From: Branchipolynoe longqiensis
Lineage: Eukaryota > Annelida > Polychaeta > Phyllodocida > Polynoidae
Reading direction: 5' to 3'
NCBI GenBank assembly: GCA_030323885.1
Contig: CM059194.1
Span: 3,399,291-3,463,290, forward strand
DNA: 64,000 bases
Below are positions 1 to 8,786 of the stretch, piece by piece. The translations under genes were made by a program, and so were the position numbers. The notes under the pieces were generated by a model. It saw only the letters and a program-made list of their open reading frames with translations. It was not told where the DNA came from and did not search any database. Numbering within the stretch: position 1 is the first letter of the stretch; each line of letters opens with the position of its first letter.

Positions 1-788
1 CAGGGAAAAGTCTGCAATCAGTACCGACAGGGGACTGTTTCAGTTTAAAAGAATGCAGTTTGGCCTGACTAATGCACCTGCAGTATTCCAACGCATGATG
101 AACTCAGTTCTGGCAAAGTTCTTGGGGAAGTCATGCCTAATCTACCTAGATGACATAGTCATCTATTCCCGGAGTTAGAATCAGCACAGGGCTCATGTGG
201 CAGAGGTCTTGGCCACCCTAGAGGAGGCTGGCTTGGTCATTAAAGAATCAAAATGCTCATTTGGCCTGAGAGAGGTTAAATTGTTGGGTTTTGTGGTGTG
301 TGCTGAGGGTCTGAAAGCAGATCCTGATAAAGTTGCTGCAATCAGAGATATGGCCCCTCCCACTGACAAAAAGGGAGTGTGCCATGGGCTGGGATCTGCC
401 AACTATTATCAACAATTAATGGTTAATTATGCAGATGTAGTAGCACCACTGACCCATCTGACCAAAAACTCAGTGAAATTTGAGTGGGGGGGCTGAGTGC
501 CAAAAAGCCTGGGGTGAGTTAAAACAGCTCCTTTTGGACTGTGTGATACTCAAATTTCCAGATCCTAAAAAAATGTATAAGCTCTATACAGATGCTTCAG
601 ATTACAGTATAGGTGCTATATTGGTACAAGAGGATGAGAATGGGATAGAAAGGCCAGTACACTTGATTAGTGGGAGGTTGAATACAGCCCAGCTGAACTA
701 TCCCACCATTGAAAAAGAGGCATATGCAATGATATTTGCACTCATCAAATTAAGACCTTATCTGTATGGTGCTGAGTTTGTGATCTAT
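1..788 (+). pseudogene. Ty3/gypsy-type reverse transcriptase and RNase H fragment
   Basis: The window opens inside a retroelement polyprotein. The RT palm is visible up to the catalytic YLDD box at 143-154. The thumb follows, then the start of RNase H with an LYTDAS motif at 582-599 and an acidic helix (IEKEAYA) near 708-728. The frame is broken twice: an in-frame TAG at 176-178 shortly after YLDD, and a frameshift at the seven-G run 486-492. It is interrupted at 788 by an antisense insertion; the RNase H motif resumes at 1211. Family assignment to Ty3/gypsy rests on domain order (RT, RNase H, integrase) and motif style. Gag, protease and the 5' LTR would lie left of the window. It cannot make a functional enzyme as it stands. 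Confidence 0.93.
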
Positions 789-1201
789 TTTTAATTTTTT
801 TTTTGGTGGTAAATATGTTTATTCTACTGAATAAGTCTTTTGTCAGTGCCGAAGCACTGGTCTTCCAGCCATTTTTCAATTCAGGGTTATTTACACAAAA
901 GGTATATAGAATAAGGTGTACAATACCTGTTGAATAGACAATTTGCACCATGTAACACAATGAAATTCTGAAACCCAAAAGTTCCATAACAATATGGTAC
1001 AGTAGTGTCATATAACAAGATCAATATTAGTCAGATCAATGTGAGTATTTACATAGTATTTAGAATGTAAGCAGAAGTTATCTTCTGTATTCAGTTGGTA
1101 AATTTGTACTAAGTTTGAGTGTTCAGTTGCAGTTAGGTAAGCGGTATATAAATGTTGGTTTGTTTGGAAAATTCTAGTGTAACTCTAATGTAGCTAGTTA
1201 T
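789..1201 (-). mobile_element. Retroposed LINE-type 3' tail inserted in the Ty3 RNase H
   Basis: On the minus strand this 413-bp segment ends in a conserved tail (TGGCTGGAAGACCAGTGC, then a TTATTC...GAATAA stem) followed by an A-rich end, seen on the plus strand as the T run at 789-804. It is flanked by near-identical 9-bp direct repeats, GTGATCTAT at 780-788 and GTGAGGTAT at 1202-1210, which fit a target-site duplication. It has no coding capacity. The same tail occurs at 12719, 47108, 55200 and 63160, so it is the 3' end of a dispersed LINE or of a SINE that parasitises it. Confidence 0.8.
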
Positions 1202-1210
1202 GTGAGGTAT

Positions 1211-1243
1211 ACTGATCATAAGCCATTAAAATGTTTGTTTCAG
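1211..1243 (+). pseudogene. Displaced RNase H motif (TDHKP) of the Ty3 element
   Basis: Eleven codons reading TDHKPLKCLFQ match the conserved RNase H segment expected directly after position 788, so the antisense insertion split the domain. At about 1243 the sequence jumps to the integrase zinc-finger region in another frame. The RNase H C-terminus, linker and the two histidines of the integrase HHCC finger are therefore missing, roughly 100 codons judging from related polyproteins. Confidence 0.8.
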
Positions 1244-2199
1244 GAGTGCAGGAACATTTTAGGTGGCCAGGCATGAGAGGGGATGTTGCCAAATTTATAG
1301 CAAAATGTCCACCATGCTCCCTAAACAGGGTGAAGAGGGATTATCCACTCCCCACTGCAATGCCACTCCCAGTTGCTCCAGGACTGCTGATAGCAGCAGA
1401 TCTGACAGGGCCATTCCCAGAAAGCAAAGAGGGAAATAAATATCTACTATCTGTCATAGATCACTGCACAGGCTGGGTGGAGGTAAAACCCCTCCCCAAC
1501 AAATCAGCCCAGGGGATCTATGATTATTTAGTAAGAGAGTACATACCCAGATATTCAGCACCAGAAGTATTTCTGACTGATAATGGTCTGGAATTTAAGA
1601 ACAAACTCATTGTGGGATATTTAGAAGAATTGGGTGTGGAAGTAAGACACACCACCCCATACCACCCACAATCAAATGGCATGGTGGAACGTTTCCACAG
1701 AACACTAAAAAGCATGCTGGCGAAATTGGTCAATGCTAGAGCCAGTGAGTGGGAAGAATATTTGGGGGATGCACTATTGGCATATAGATGCACATCTCTG
1801 GGTCCCACAGGGTTTTCACCATTCTATCTACAGTTTGGCAGACATCCAAATAAACCACAGTCACAGTTATTATACAGACAGACTGGGGAGGTTTCATCAA
1901 ATGCAGCTAGAAGAATTGATGAATTGGCAGATTCACTGCAAGAAGCAGTAAGAAACAGGGCCATTAGCAGACAGTATAATACAGCAAGAGCAATTAACAG
2001 GGCTAATGCAGTGCAGCTGAAAGTGGGAGATGCAGTATTATTGCTGGTTAATGAGCCAGGGCCATTGGACAGACAGTTTGACCCAGGGTTCATTGTGACA
2101 GATGTCAGGGGAGCTGTGGTGACTGTGGTGGGCCCAGAAAATAGAAAAAGAGTGGTGAACAGAGATCAAGTAAAGCTGGCTGATGGGGAGATGGAATAG
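1231..2199 (+). pseudogene. Ty3/gypsy-type integrase
   Basis: Open for 322 codons. The second half of the HHCC zinc finger is present (CPPC, Cys26 and Cys29). The catalytic DD35E core is complete: Asp57 in AADLTG, Asp117 in LTDNG and Glu153 in NGMVERFHRT, with exactly 35 residues between the last two. A C-terminal GPY/F-like module follows (about residues 260-315: QLKVGDAVLLL then DPGFIVTDV). The N-terminal histidines are lost at the junction with the RNase H remnant, so the apparent ATG at 1231 is not the native start; in the parent the domain was cleaved from Pol. It inserts retroelement cDNA into chromosomes. The core is otherwise uninterrupted. Confidence 0.93.
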
Positions 2200-2412
2200 G
2201 ATCTAATAAATTCTAGACTAACCCGGGCACAGAGAAAGAAACAGAAGTTGAGACAGAGACAAGTTGTAAGCCACACACACAACACAAATAGTGAAGAAGT
2301 TGGGGTTGGTGAAAATTGTCAATTGTCCACTGGGCAATTTCAAGGACAATTAACAAGTCTAGACAACTATAGTGGTGGAGGCATAAATGTAGGATTACCA
2401 AACACACACACA

Positions 2413-2982
2413 ATGGTGACTCGGGGCAAGTCTCAGCTACAGGCTGAAAATAGAGGACCTGAATGCACAGGGAATGCCAGCTACAAAGGGAACCATAAAA
2501 GGGCTGGAAGCACAGAAGGGACAGAGCACAATGGGGACCCTAAAAGTAAGGACCAAGATACTGCTGGAGAGAATAGGGACCCTAAAAGAAGGTGCAGGAT
2601 TGAACGTGCGTTCACAGGTGTAAATGGAGAGAGAGAGGAGGCTAAAAGGAGGGACAAGGGTGTTGGGGGCAGTAAAGGTGTATATGGAGAATGCAATAAC
2701 AGAATGACTGAAAGGAATGAATATGGCGGTACTGTTGTGTCTTTTCCTTCCTTTGTCCCCCAACAGCACAGGCAGGTGGCGAGGCATGACGGGTCCGATC
2801 CTGTGGTTGCCAGCGACCTGGAAAGCGTTCCGGCGATGACCATCAATCCGGAATGCAAACCGGAACGCAGCCCGGATATGGATGTCGACTCACCACGTGG
2901 ACAGAAGAGACCCGCCCCCCCACGAAACCTCCCCCCGCACGGCTGGCAAAAATGTCACAGGCGAGACGGTGGTAGGAGGTAA
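2413..2982 (+). CDS. Hydrophilic ORF downstream of integrase, unrecognised
   Basis: An ATG at 2413 opens 189 codons; the frame is open without ATG from about 2248. The product is very polar: rich in Lys, Arg, Glu and Gly in the first half, then Pro and Arg rich (RGQKRPAPPRNLPPHGW). There is no membrane segment, cysteine array or known catalytic motif. It begins MVTRGKSQ, a basic TR..S pattern that recurs in the next ORF. It could be the tail of Pol after integrase, an accessory protein of the env-bearing element, or chance openness of a purine-rich strand. I do not recognise it. Confidence 0.4.
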   Translation: MVTRGKSQLQAENRGPECTGNASYKGNHKRAGSTEGTEHNGDPKSKDQDTAGENRDPKRRCRIERAFTGVNGEREEAKRRDKGVGGSKGVYGECNNRMTERNEYGGTVVSFPSFVPQQHRQVARHDGSDPVVASDLESVPAMTINPECKPERSPDMDVDSPRGQKRPAPPRNLPPHGWQKCHRRDGGRR

Positions 2983-3091
2983 GGGATGCGTGGCTTGAGA
3001 TACGGCGGGACGCGGCCGAGGCGGCCAGCCACCGCACACCCACCCCGCACCCACCCACCACTCACCCAACCACTACACACCCACCCCCTGC

Positions 3092-3427
3092 ATGCCGGGC
3101 TTGGACACAGCGACCGGTGGTGCATATCGCATGGGGACTCCGCCTGTCAGGACTCCACCTGTCAGGACTCCATCTGTCAGGACTCCATCTGTAGGGAAAG
3201 TGCCTGACACGACAAGAGAGTTGGGATATCGTCAGACTGAGACCGGAGCGACTAAACACCCACCGCCACCCACACCCAGCCCTGAGAGTTATAACACCCG
3301 AGTGTTGCGTTCTCACACCCGAGAAAAGACTAGGCTGCTTGAAACAATCCCAGATCCACAGGAACAACAATTAGCCAAGCGCGCCTGCATTGCGTGTGTG
3401 GAGGTGTTCTGTGGAGGTTTCAGGTAG
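3092..3427 (+). CDS. Small Pro/Thr-rich ORF with four VRTP repeats
   Basis: ATG at 3092, 111 codons. Near the N-terminus four tandem 15-bp repeats (about 3137-3196) encode four consecutive (P/S)VRTP units. A proline stretch and a basic segment NTRVLRSHTREKT follow. No domain is recognised. It lies between the integrase and the repeat arrays upstream of the envelope-like ORF, so it may belong to the same retroelement, but a random open frame is possible. Confidence 0.35.
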   Translation: MPGLDTATGGAYRMGTPPVRTPPVRTPSVRTPSVGKVPDTTRELGYRQTETGATKHPPPPTPSPESYNTRVLRSHTREKTRLLETIPDPQEQQLAKRACIACVEVFCGGFR

Positions 3428-3599
3428 AAGCAGTAGTCTATATGATTGTTGACATTATATATGTATGCAGGACGTCGTACATATATGACAATTATTTTTG
3501 TTTGGCCAAATGCACTAAATCTTTGAACTTTGGGATTTTTGTTTGCTTTTGCCAAGGGGTCGTTGTATCCGTGGGCACGTGATAACGGGTCTCGACAGT

Positions 3600-4330
3600 G
3601 GGAGACAACACAAACAGTGCGTGGAGTTTGGATCGAGTGATATTTTTGTTGTTGTTGATATATATGAACAATTGTGTGCTTTCCAGTGGCGCATATGTTG
3701 CTAGGGCAGGAAACCACAAACCACCAACAGACCGTCGAAGGGTAGGAGTCAACACGAACATTGTGTGGGTTTCCAGCCAGACAAGCGACGGGTGGTGACG
3801 GGGTGTTTTATATTTATATATAAGTTCCGTGCCTGAGGTGTTGCTAGGTGGATAAACACCATCCCACTACTAAGCAGACGGCTGGTACACAGACATTTTG
3901 ACATTTTGTGGTTTGCCGCCCAACACAGAGGAAGTTGAATACATTTTCTATTTATTTGTGTTTTGGTTTCTAGCATGCAAGGGTTGCTAGGACGTGCAAC
4001 CCGATTAAGCCGACGAACCGATACGAAAGGTAAGACACAGCACAAACATTGTGCTATTTTCCCTCCAGATACGAACGAGTGGGACAGAGTTGTGTGTTTT
4101 ATGTTTAATTCAGGGTTCGCAGTGCCTGCGGCGTGCCTAGGATGGAAAAGCCCAAGAAGGAGCTAACAACCTACCGGATAGGAAGGCACAGGCGTTGTGT
4201 GAGTTTTCCCTCCTGATACGGACGTGTGGGATGGAGTAGTGTGTTTGTCTTAATTTAAGGTTCTCAGTGCCTGCAGCGTGGCTAGGATGGAAAACCCCAA
4301 GAAGGAGCCAACGACCTAGCGGGTGATAGA
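3600..4330 (+). repeat. Degenerate tandem array, five units of 143-150 bp
   Basis: A core ending in GCTAGG or CCTAGG recurs with CTAGG at 3701, 3844, 3987, 4137 and 4282 (spacings 143, 143, 150, 145). Units share an ACAAACATTGTG block, a pyrimidine-rich TTTCC(A/C)TCC block and the core. The last two units are the most alike. No ORF spans the array. It separates the pol remnant from the envelope-like gene. Confidence 0.75.
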
Positions 4331-4565
4331 CAATGCGCGGGTGACAGACAGTGCACAAACATTGATAGTTGAATATATTGTTACAGCGGTGGTGGTTGTG
4401 TAAATATAGCAGTGACAGGTGTATGTGTTCGGGAGGCCGAGTGGCTGACCTGCATGTGCAGTAGTGCGGGACAGCTATACACTGCTAGGACTTGATATAG
4501 GCCACCCGGTGCCCTGTTCAGATTAGGGCACCAGTGTTGAGAGGATCGCCGTCAACGATATCATT

Positions 4566-5240
4566 GTTTTTTGTGAAATTTCACCAAGCGATGTTCAGGA
4601 AGCTGGAGAGTGTCCTCTAGTGCACTGGAACCTGCACGCTTGAAGACGACGCAGTGCGGTAGTAGCGCGCAGCGCCATCCGCGACCGATTAGTGCAAACA
4701 GTAACATTGATTTTGTGAAATTTCACCAAGTGATGTTCAGGAAGCTGGGGAGTGTACTCTAGTGCACTGGAACCTGCACGCTTGAAGACGACGCAGTGCG
4801 CTAGTAGCATGCAGCACCAGCCGCGACCGATTAGTGCAAACAAATATCATCGATTTTGTGAAATTTCAACAAATGCTGTTCGGGAAGCTGGAGAATGTCT
4901 GGTAGTGCACTGGAACGTGCAAGTCAGAAGACGACGCGGTGAGATAACAGCACGCAGCATCAAGCGAGACCGATTGGTGCGAACAAATATCATCGATTTT
5001 GTGAAATTTCAACAAGTGCTGTTTGGGAAGCTGGAGAGTGTCCGGTAGTGCACTGGAACGTGCAAGGCAGAAGACGACGCGGTGAGATAACAGCACACAT
5101 CATCAAGCGAGACTGAGTAGTACAAACAATATTTGTTAAGATAGACCACATTGGTGAAGAATCATCCAGACGATGTTCGGGAAGCTGGAGAGTGTCCGCT
5201 AGTGCACAGGACCGTACACATCGGAGGACGACGTGGGACT
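4566..5240 (+). repeat. Second tandem array, five units of about 143 bp
   Basis: Units begin GTGAAATTTCA(C/A)CAA at 4573, 4715, 4858 and 5001, with a more diverged start at 5154. Each carries GAAGCTGGAGAGTGT, AGTGCACTGGAAC and GAAGACGACG. Spacings are 142, 143, 143 and 153. Its sequence is unlike the preceding array although the period is nearly the same. It lies 370 bp upstream of the envelope-like ORF and could be its transcribed leader. Confidence 0.85.
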
Positions 5241-5613
5241 GTAGTACATCGGGCAGTGAGCATTGTGATAGGAAGCACCACCAACAGTCTGCATTGCAGT
5301 AATTGTGAACAATACGGTGACGAGTCATTGAGTGCGTGTGCTGGAAGCTAAGGCATGTTTTAAGACTGAAATTTAGTTTTTGTATCGCTTCGGGAAGCTC
5401 CGGGGTGCAATCACATTGCATTCAGGAGTTGTCCATCTGGATTGCAGCAGTTTTTAGTTTTCAAAGTATATCACGTGAATGTTCGTCGGATATAGCGTTG
5501 TTGGGGCTGATAAGGAGATCTGCCCAGTTGCACTATTTGTATAGTGCTGCGGGACGCGATCGGGAAACTTATCGCCCAGAGACTGCGATTTAATATCCAG
5601 GTAGATTTGTATC

Positions 5614-6789
5614 ATGTGGTCTCTGTACTGGCACATGGGCGTCATCTGGTGTTGTCTGTCTCTGGGCAGCGGCACCGACCTATTTAAGGAAGATGGTGTC
5701 CTAGTTTGCGGCAAAGGAGAAGTGAGGACGGTGTCTGCTGTGTGGCAGCTGGTGGTGCTGATCACGCCGCCTAACCGGCCACCGGTGGGGCACTGGTTCT
5801 CACAGGTGCGGGGCTATATGGACAAGTTGATTAAGAACCGGTGGTATGCTAATATTCATCATTGGAACATGAAGCTCAAGGTCCTGCAGGCTAGAATGAA
5901 GAAAGACCCTGTAGAAGTTCTACAGTTGGTGACTAAACGGCCTAAACGGGGACTGGTTAATGCAGTAGGGGTGGCGGCATCGTGGCTGTTTGGTATGGTA
6001 AGCCAGGCACAACTGAACAAAGTGCAGCCGGCTATTGCCATCCACAGCCTACAGATGCAGGCCCTGAAGCATAACCAATTGCACATGCTTTCCATTATGA
6101 ATAGAACACAAAATATTCAGTTGCAATTAGCGGAGCACATTGAGGTCGTGGAGTGTATGATAGCCTTGGCACGGAATGCAGCAAGGAACATGATGATCGC
6201 CGCCAATGACATACAGCTGCTGCAGCGAGTGAGGCTGGCGGTAGAAGAACTGGAGAGTGTGGTGGACAATTATGTGTCGAAGCGAGCGTTGTACCATCGT
6301 CTGGTGATGCAACTGGAGCGCGGCATGCTGACGGAGGCGTTACTGCCGCCGGCTCAGTTAACACTCGTTAGGGAGGCAGCGAGGGATGCTGGGTTTCACA
6401 GCCTTGCGCCGCACTGGTACTACCAACACATGAGGATAGAGGCAGTATGGGGCCCAGACGCGTCAATCGCCTTCCGTCTGGGACTGCAGATGGTGGCTCC
6501 GGAGGCGTATTCGGCGTACCACTTGACGTATCTACCGGTGCTGCTAGACGACGAACATTTGAGGACCGTGGTGGGGAAGCCCATGGTCACAGTGAGCATG
6601 GGAAGGAAGGCGAGCTTCTATCCAGAAGCTTGCATGGGCAGTCTGCCCATGGTGTGCTATCCTGCCATGGAGATGACCTACCAGACCTGCGAAGCGGCAC
6701 TCGTGACGGGGACGAAAACGGAAGACTGCAAGCTGCGGATCACAAAGATCCAAAAGACTGTGTCTGCCACCGTTGTGGCACCTGTGTGA
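5614..6789 (+). pseudogene. env: Envelope fusion-protein-like gene, N-terminal and ectodomain part
   Basis: ATG at 5614, 391 codons. The N-terminus (residues 1-22) is hydrophobic and signal-peptide-like. A furin-type RPKR site at residues 109-112 (5938-5949) is followed at once by a Gly/Ala-rich hydrophobic stretch, residues 113-127 (GLVNAVG...WLFG). This arrangement is typical of the F-type fusion proteins of baculoviruses and of the Env of errantivirus-like Ty3 elements. A long helix-rich region and a cysteine-containing C-terminal part follow. The frame ends at TGA 6787-6789, but the missing parts, including the membrane anchor, continue in the same frame in the next ORF. It would mediate membrane fusion for an env-bearing retroelement. 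Here it is interrupted, so I call it an inactive relic or possibly a TGA-readthrough gene. Confidence 0.8.
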
Positions 6790-6831
6790 TGTGTGCGTTG
6801 CTCCCCATGTGATGTGTGCGTTGCTCCCCAT
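6786..6831 (+). repeat. 23-bp tandem duplication at the env break
   Basis: The 23-bp unit starting GTGATGTGTGCG occurs twice without interruption, at 6786-6808 and 6809-6831. The TGA that ends the first env piece lies inside the first copy. The unit length is not a multiple of three, so the duplication itself shifts frame. Confidence 0.95.
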
Positions 6832-7431
6832 GAACCTCATGTTGACATGACAGTTTGTTGTGCTGGAATGCCTCAAATCAACCAGAGGATCGCCGGCCCG
6901 ACATTGCTGCAGGTGCCGGAGGCATGCTTGGTGGAGGGCAGAGGTTGGCTTCTGCGAACATTGACAGTAATACATGAGACCGTGAACATACGACGGATGC
7001 CACCAAGGCTGGAGCTACCAGCCTTGAATGTCTCATGGCCTCCCGTTCTCCACCGAGTGATGAAGGAGCAGCTCAAGCGGCTGCCAGAGTTACAAGTTCC
7101 CCTGATGTCGATGAACAATCTAGTGCAGGTACCGGATGATTACGTCCATACTGAACATTTTAGTATACTGTGGTATTGTTTGTTGGCAGTGGCCGGGGTA
7201 ATCGTGTTGTGTGGTATGTTGTATTCGTATTACAGGTGCCAAGCTTGTTGTAATAAGTGCAGACGCCCAAGGAAAGGTCAAGGCATGGTGCCGGAGTGTA
7301 GGGAGGCGGTAGTCTATGAATCCAAAGAACTGCCCCCTCCCTCCCCGTCGATGATCCATGGGGATCCTATATTGAGGTATAAGCCGCAGGGCTCACTGTT
7401 GGAGCTGGGCGCGCTCCCGTATAGGGCGTAA
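6793..7431 (+). pseudogene. env: Envelope-like gene, C-terminal part with membrane anchor
   Basis: The open frame continues the upstream env frame directly after its TGA. Residues 18-52 contain paired cysteines and a GPTLLQVPEACLV stretch, like the membrane-proximal domain of F-type envelopes. A 24-residue hydrophobic span (SILWYCLLAVAG... at about 7162-7233) is the transmembrane anchor. It is followed by a Cys-rich palmitoylation-like motif (CQACCNKC) and a cytoplasmic tail of about 60 residues with PPPSPS. There is no good start codon of its own; the first residues come from the duplicated 23-bp unit. Confidence 0.75.
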
Positions 7432-7444
7432 GAGGGTTGCCAAC

Positions 7445-7770
7445 ATGTGTGTACAGTGTCGGTGCGTCTGAACCATAAAGGTTGGGGAGGAGCAGGGACG
7501 TTGTATAATGTGGGTGGTTGTTGACAGGTTTTTTCCAAGCTGTTTTGTTAGGGTTAGTGTGTGTTGTGCAGGTGTATGCACTCTTGTGTGTCTGAACCAT
7601 AAAGATTGGGGAGGAGCAGGGACCTTGTGTAATTTGCGTAGGTAGGTAAACGTTTCCAAGCTGTCTACTAGGGGTAGTGTTATCCCACATATTTTATGCA
7701 CTTCTCATGCGTCAGAACCCAAATTGAGGGGGATGAGCAGAAACGTTGTATAAATTTCAAGACAAAGTAA
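7445..7770 (+). repeat. Three tandem units of about 124 bp after env
   Basis: TCTGAACCATAAAGRTTGGG recurs at 7467 and 7591, with a diverged copy (TCAGAACCCAAATTGAGGG) at 7712. Each is followed by GGAGCAGGGAC-TTGTRTAAT and, in the first two, TCCAAGCTGT. This is probably 3' untranslated sequence of the env-bearing element. Confidence 0.8.
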
Positions 7771-7999
7771 TGACCTCATTTGGCAGAAGTAACCGGTCGG
7801 AATTGACTGAGGTGTAATTGAACGGAGTGAGAGTCGCTCGGAACCGCTGGGGCTTGCCATCAAGGATGTCTAGTCACCTACTTCTAGCTCTTCCCAAGCC
7901 TTTCGGTCTGGTGATGGGTAGCTAACTCGGGATCCTGGTAGTGCTCGGGGGATTTGGGAATAACGGGAAATTAGGCTACCCGCCCAACCCACAATGTAC

Positions 8000-8195
8000 A
8001 AGTAAGGGGGGGAGGATTTAATTAAACATTAGGTGCCTCTCGGATTCCTGCTCCTTAGAATACAAGTATGGGGGGGGAGCTAATTATAGCAATTGGTCTT
8101 TCCTCGGATTCCTGCTTGCGACGAACCCGCAGTACCAAAGTAAGGTGGAGAGGATTTAATTAAACATTATGCACCTCTCAGATTCCTGCTTGCAT
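8000..8195 (+). repeat. Repeated polypurine-tract-like units
   Basis: Three purine runs (AAGTAAGGGGGGGAGGA near 8001, AAGTATGGGGGGGGAG near 8065, AAGTAAGGTGGAGAGGA near 8138) alternate with CTCGGATTCCTGCT or CTCAGATTCCTGCT. Two are followed by TTTAATTAAACATTA. Purine tracts prime plus-strand DNA in LTR retroelements, so these could mark the approach to a lost 3' LTR, but no LTR boundary follows. Confidence 0.55.
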
Positions 8196-8786
8196 GAAAC
8201 TGGCGTGGATATAGCCATGGGAAGGTATTAGCAGCCACCTGACCCATCGGGCGCAGACTGAGCCATAGACGAGTTTGCGCCTCGGGCTGCTCATGTAATC
8301 GAACCGGACGATGCTGTCCGGCAGGGACGAGTCCATGTGTACGATGGTGGAAATGCGAGTGAAAGACAACATAAGTGTAGGAGGGACAAGTTTGCGCGTG
8401 TGCGATGGGAAATACGAGAGGAAGACGACTTAGAGTAGGGCGGACGGTACGGTGACGTGCTGTGTGTCACCGCCTCCCTCCATTTACATGTACTCGTAGG
8501 TTAGTGTATGGCAGGGACGTGATCCGAGAACCAGTCAGAGTTTTTTTTTTTTGTTGAACCAAGGATATGGTTTTTGGGTAAATCCAATGGGGTGCAGGCG
8601 CTGATCGCGGTGCGCGTGTTATCACGATTGGATCTCGGATCTGTAAACCGCTTCCGAGCGTCCAATCGGTGGTATGCGGTGCCCGACAGGCTGCAGACAT
8701 GCATGGGCTCACGACGGTGTGCACACCACTGATGTGGGCATCGCCGCTCGGGTGCCACAGTAGGCGTAATGATAGGATCATTGGAT
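8196..8786. other. No recognised feature
   Basis: Mixed-composition sequence with an 11-T run at 8540-8550. Both strands have short open frames but none has a recognisable domain. Confidence 0.5.

Noticed and set aside
6786..6831. The 23-bp duplication as the sole cause of the env stop
   Set aside because: A TGA is contained in each unit and would be met in the same frame with one copy only, so the duplication alone does not explain the break.
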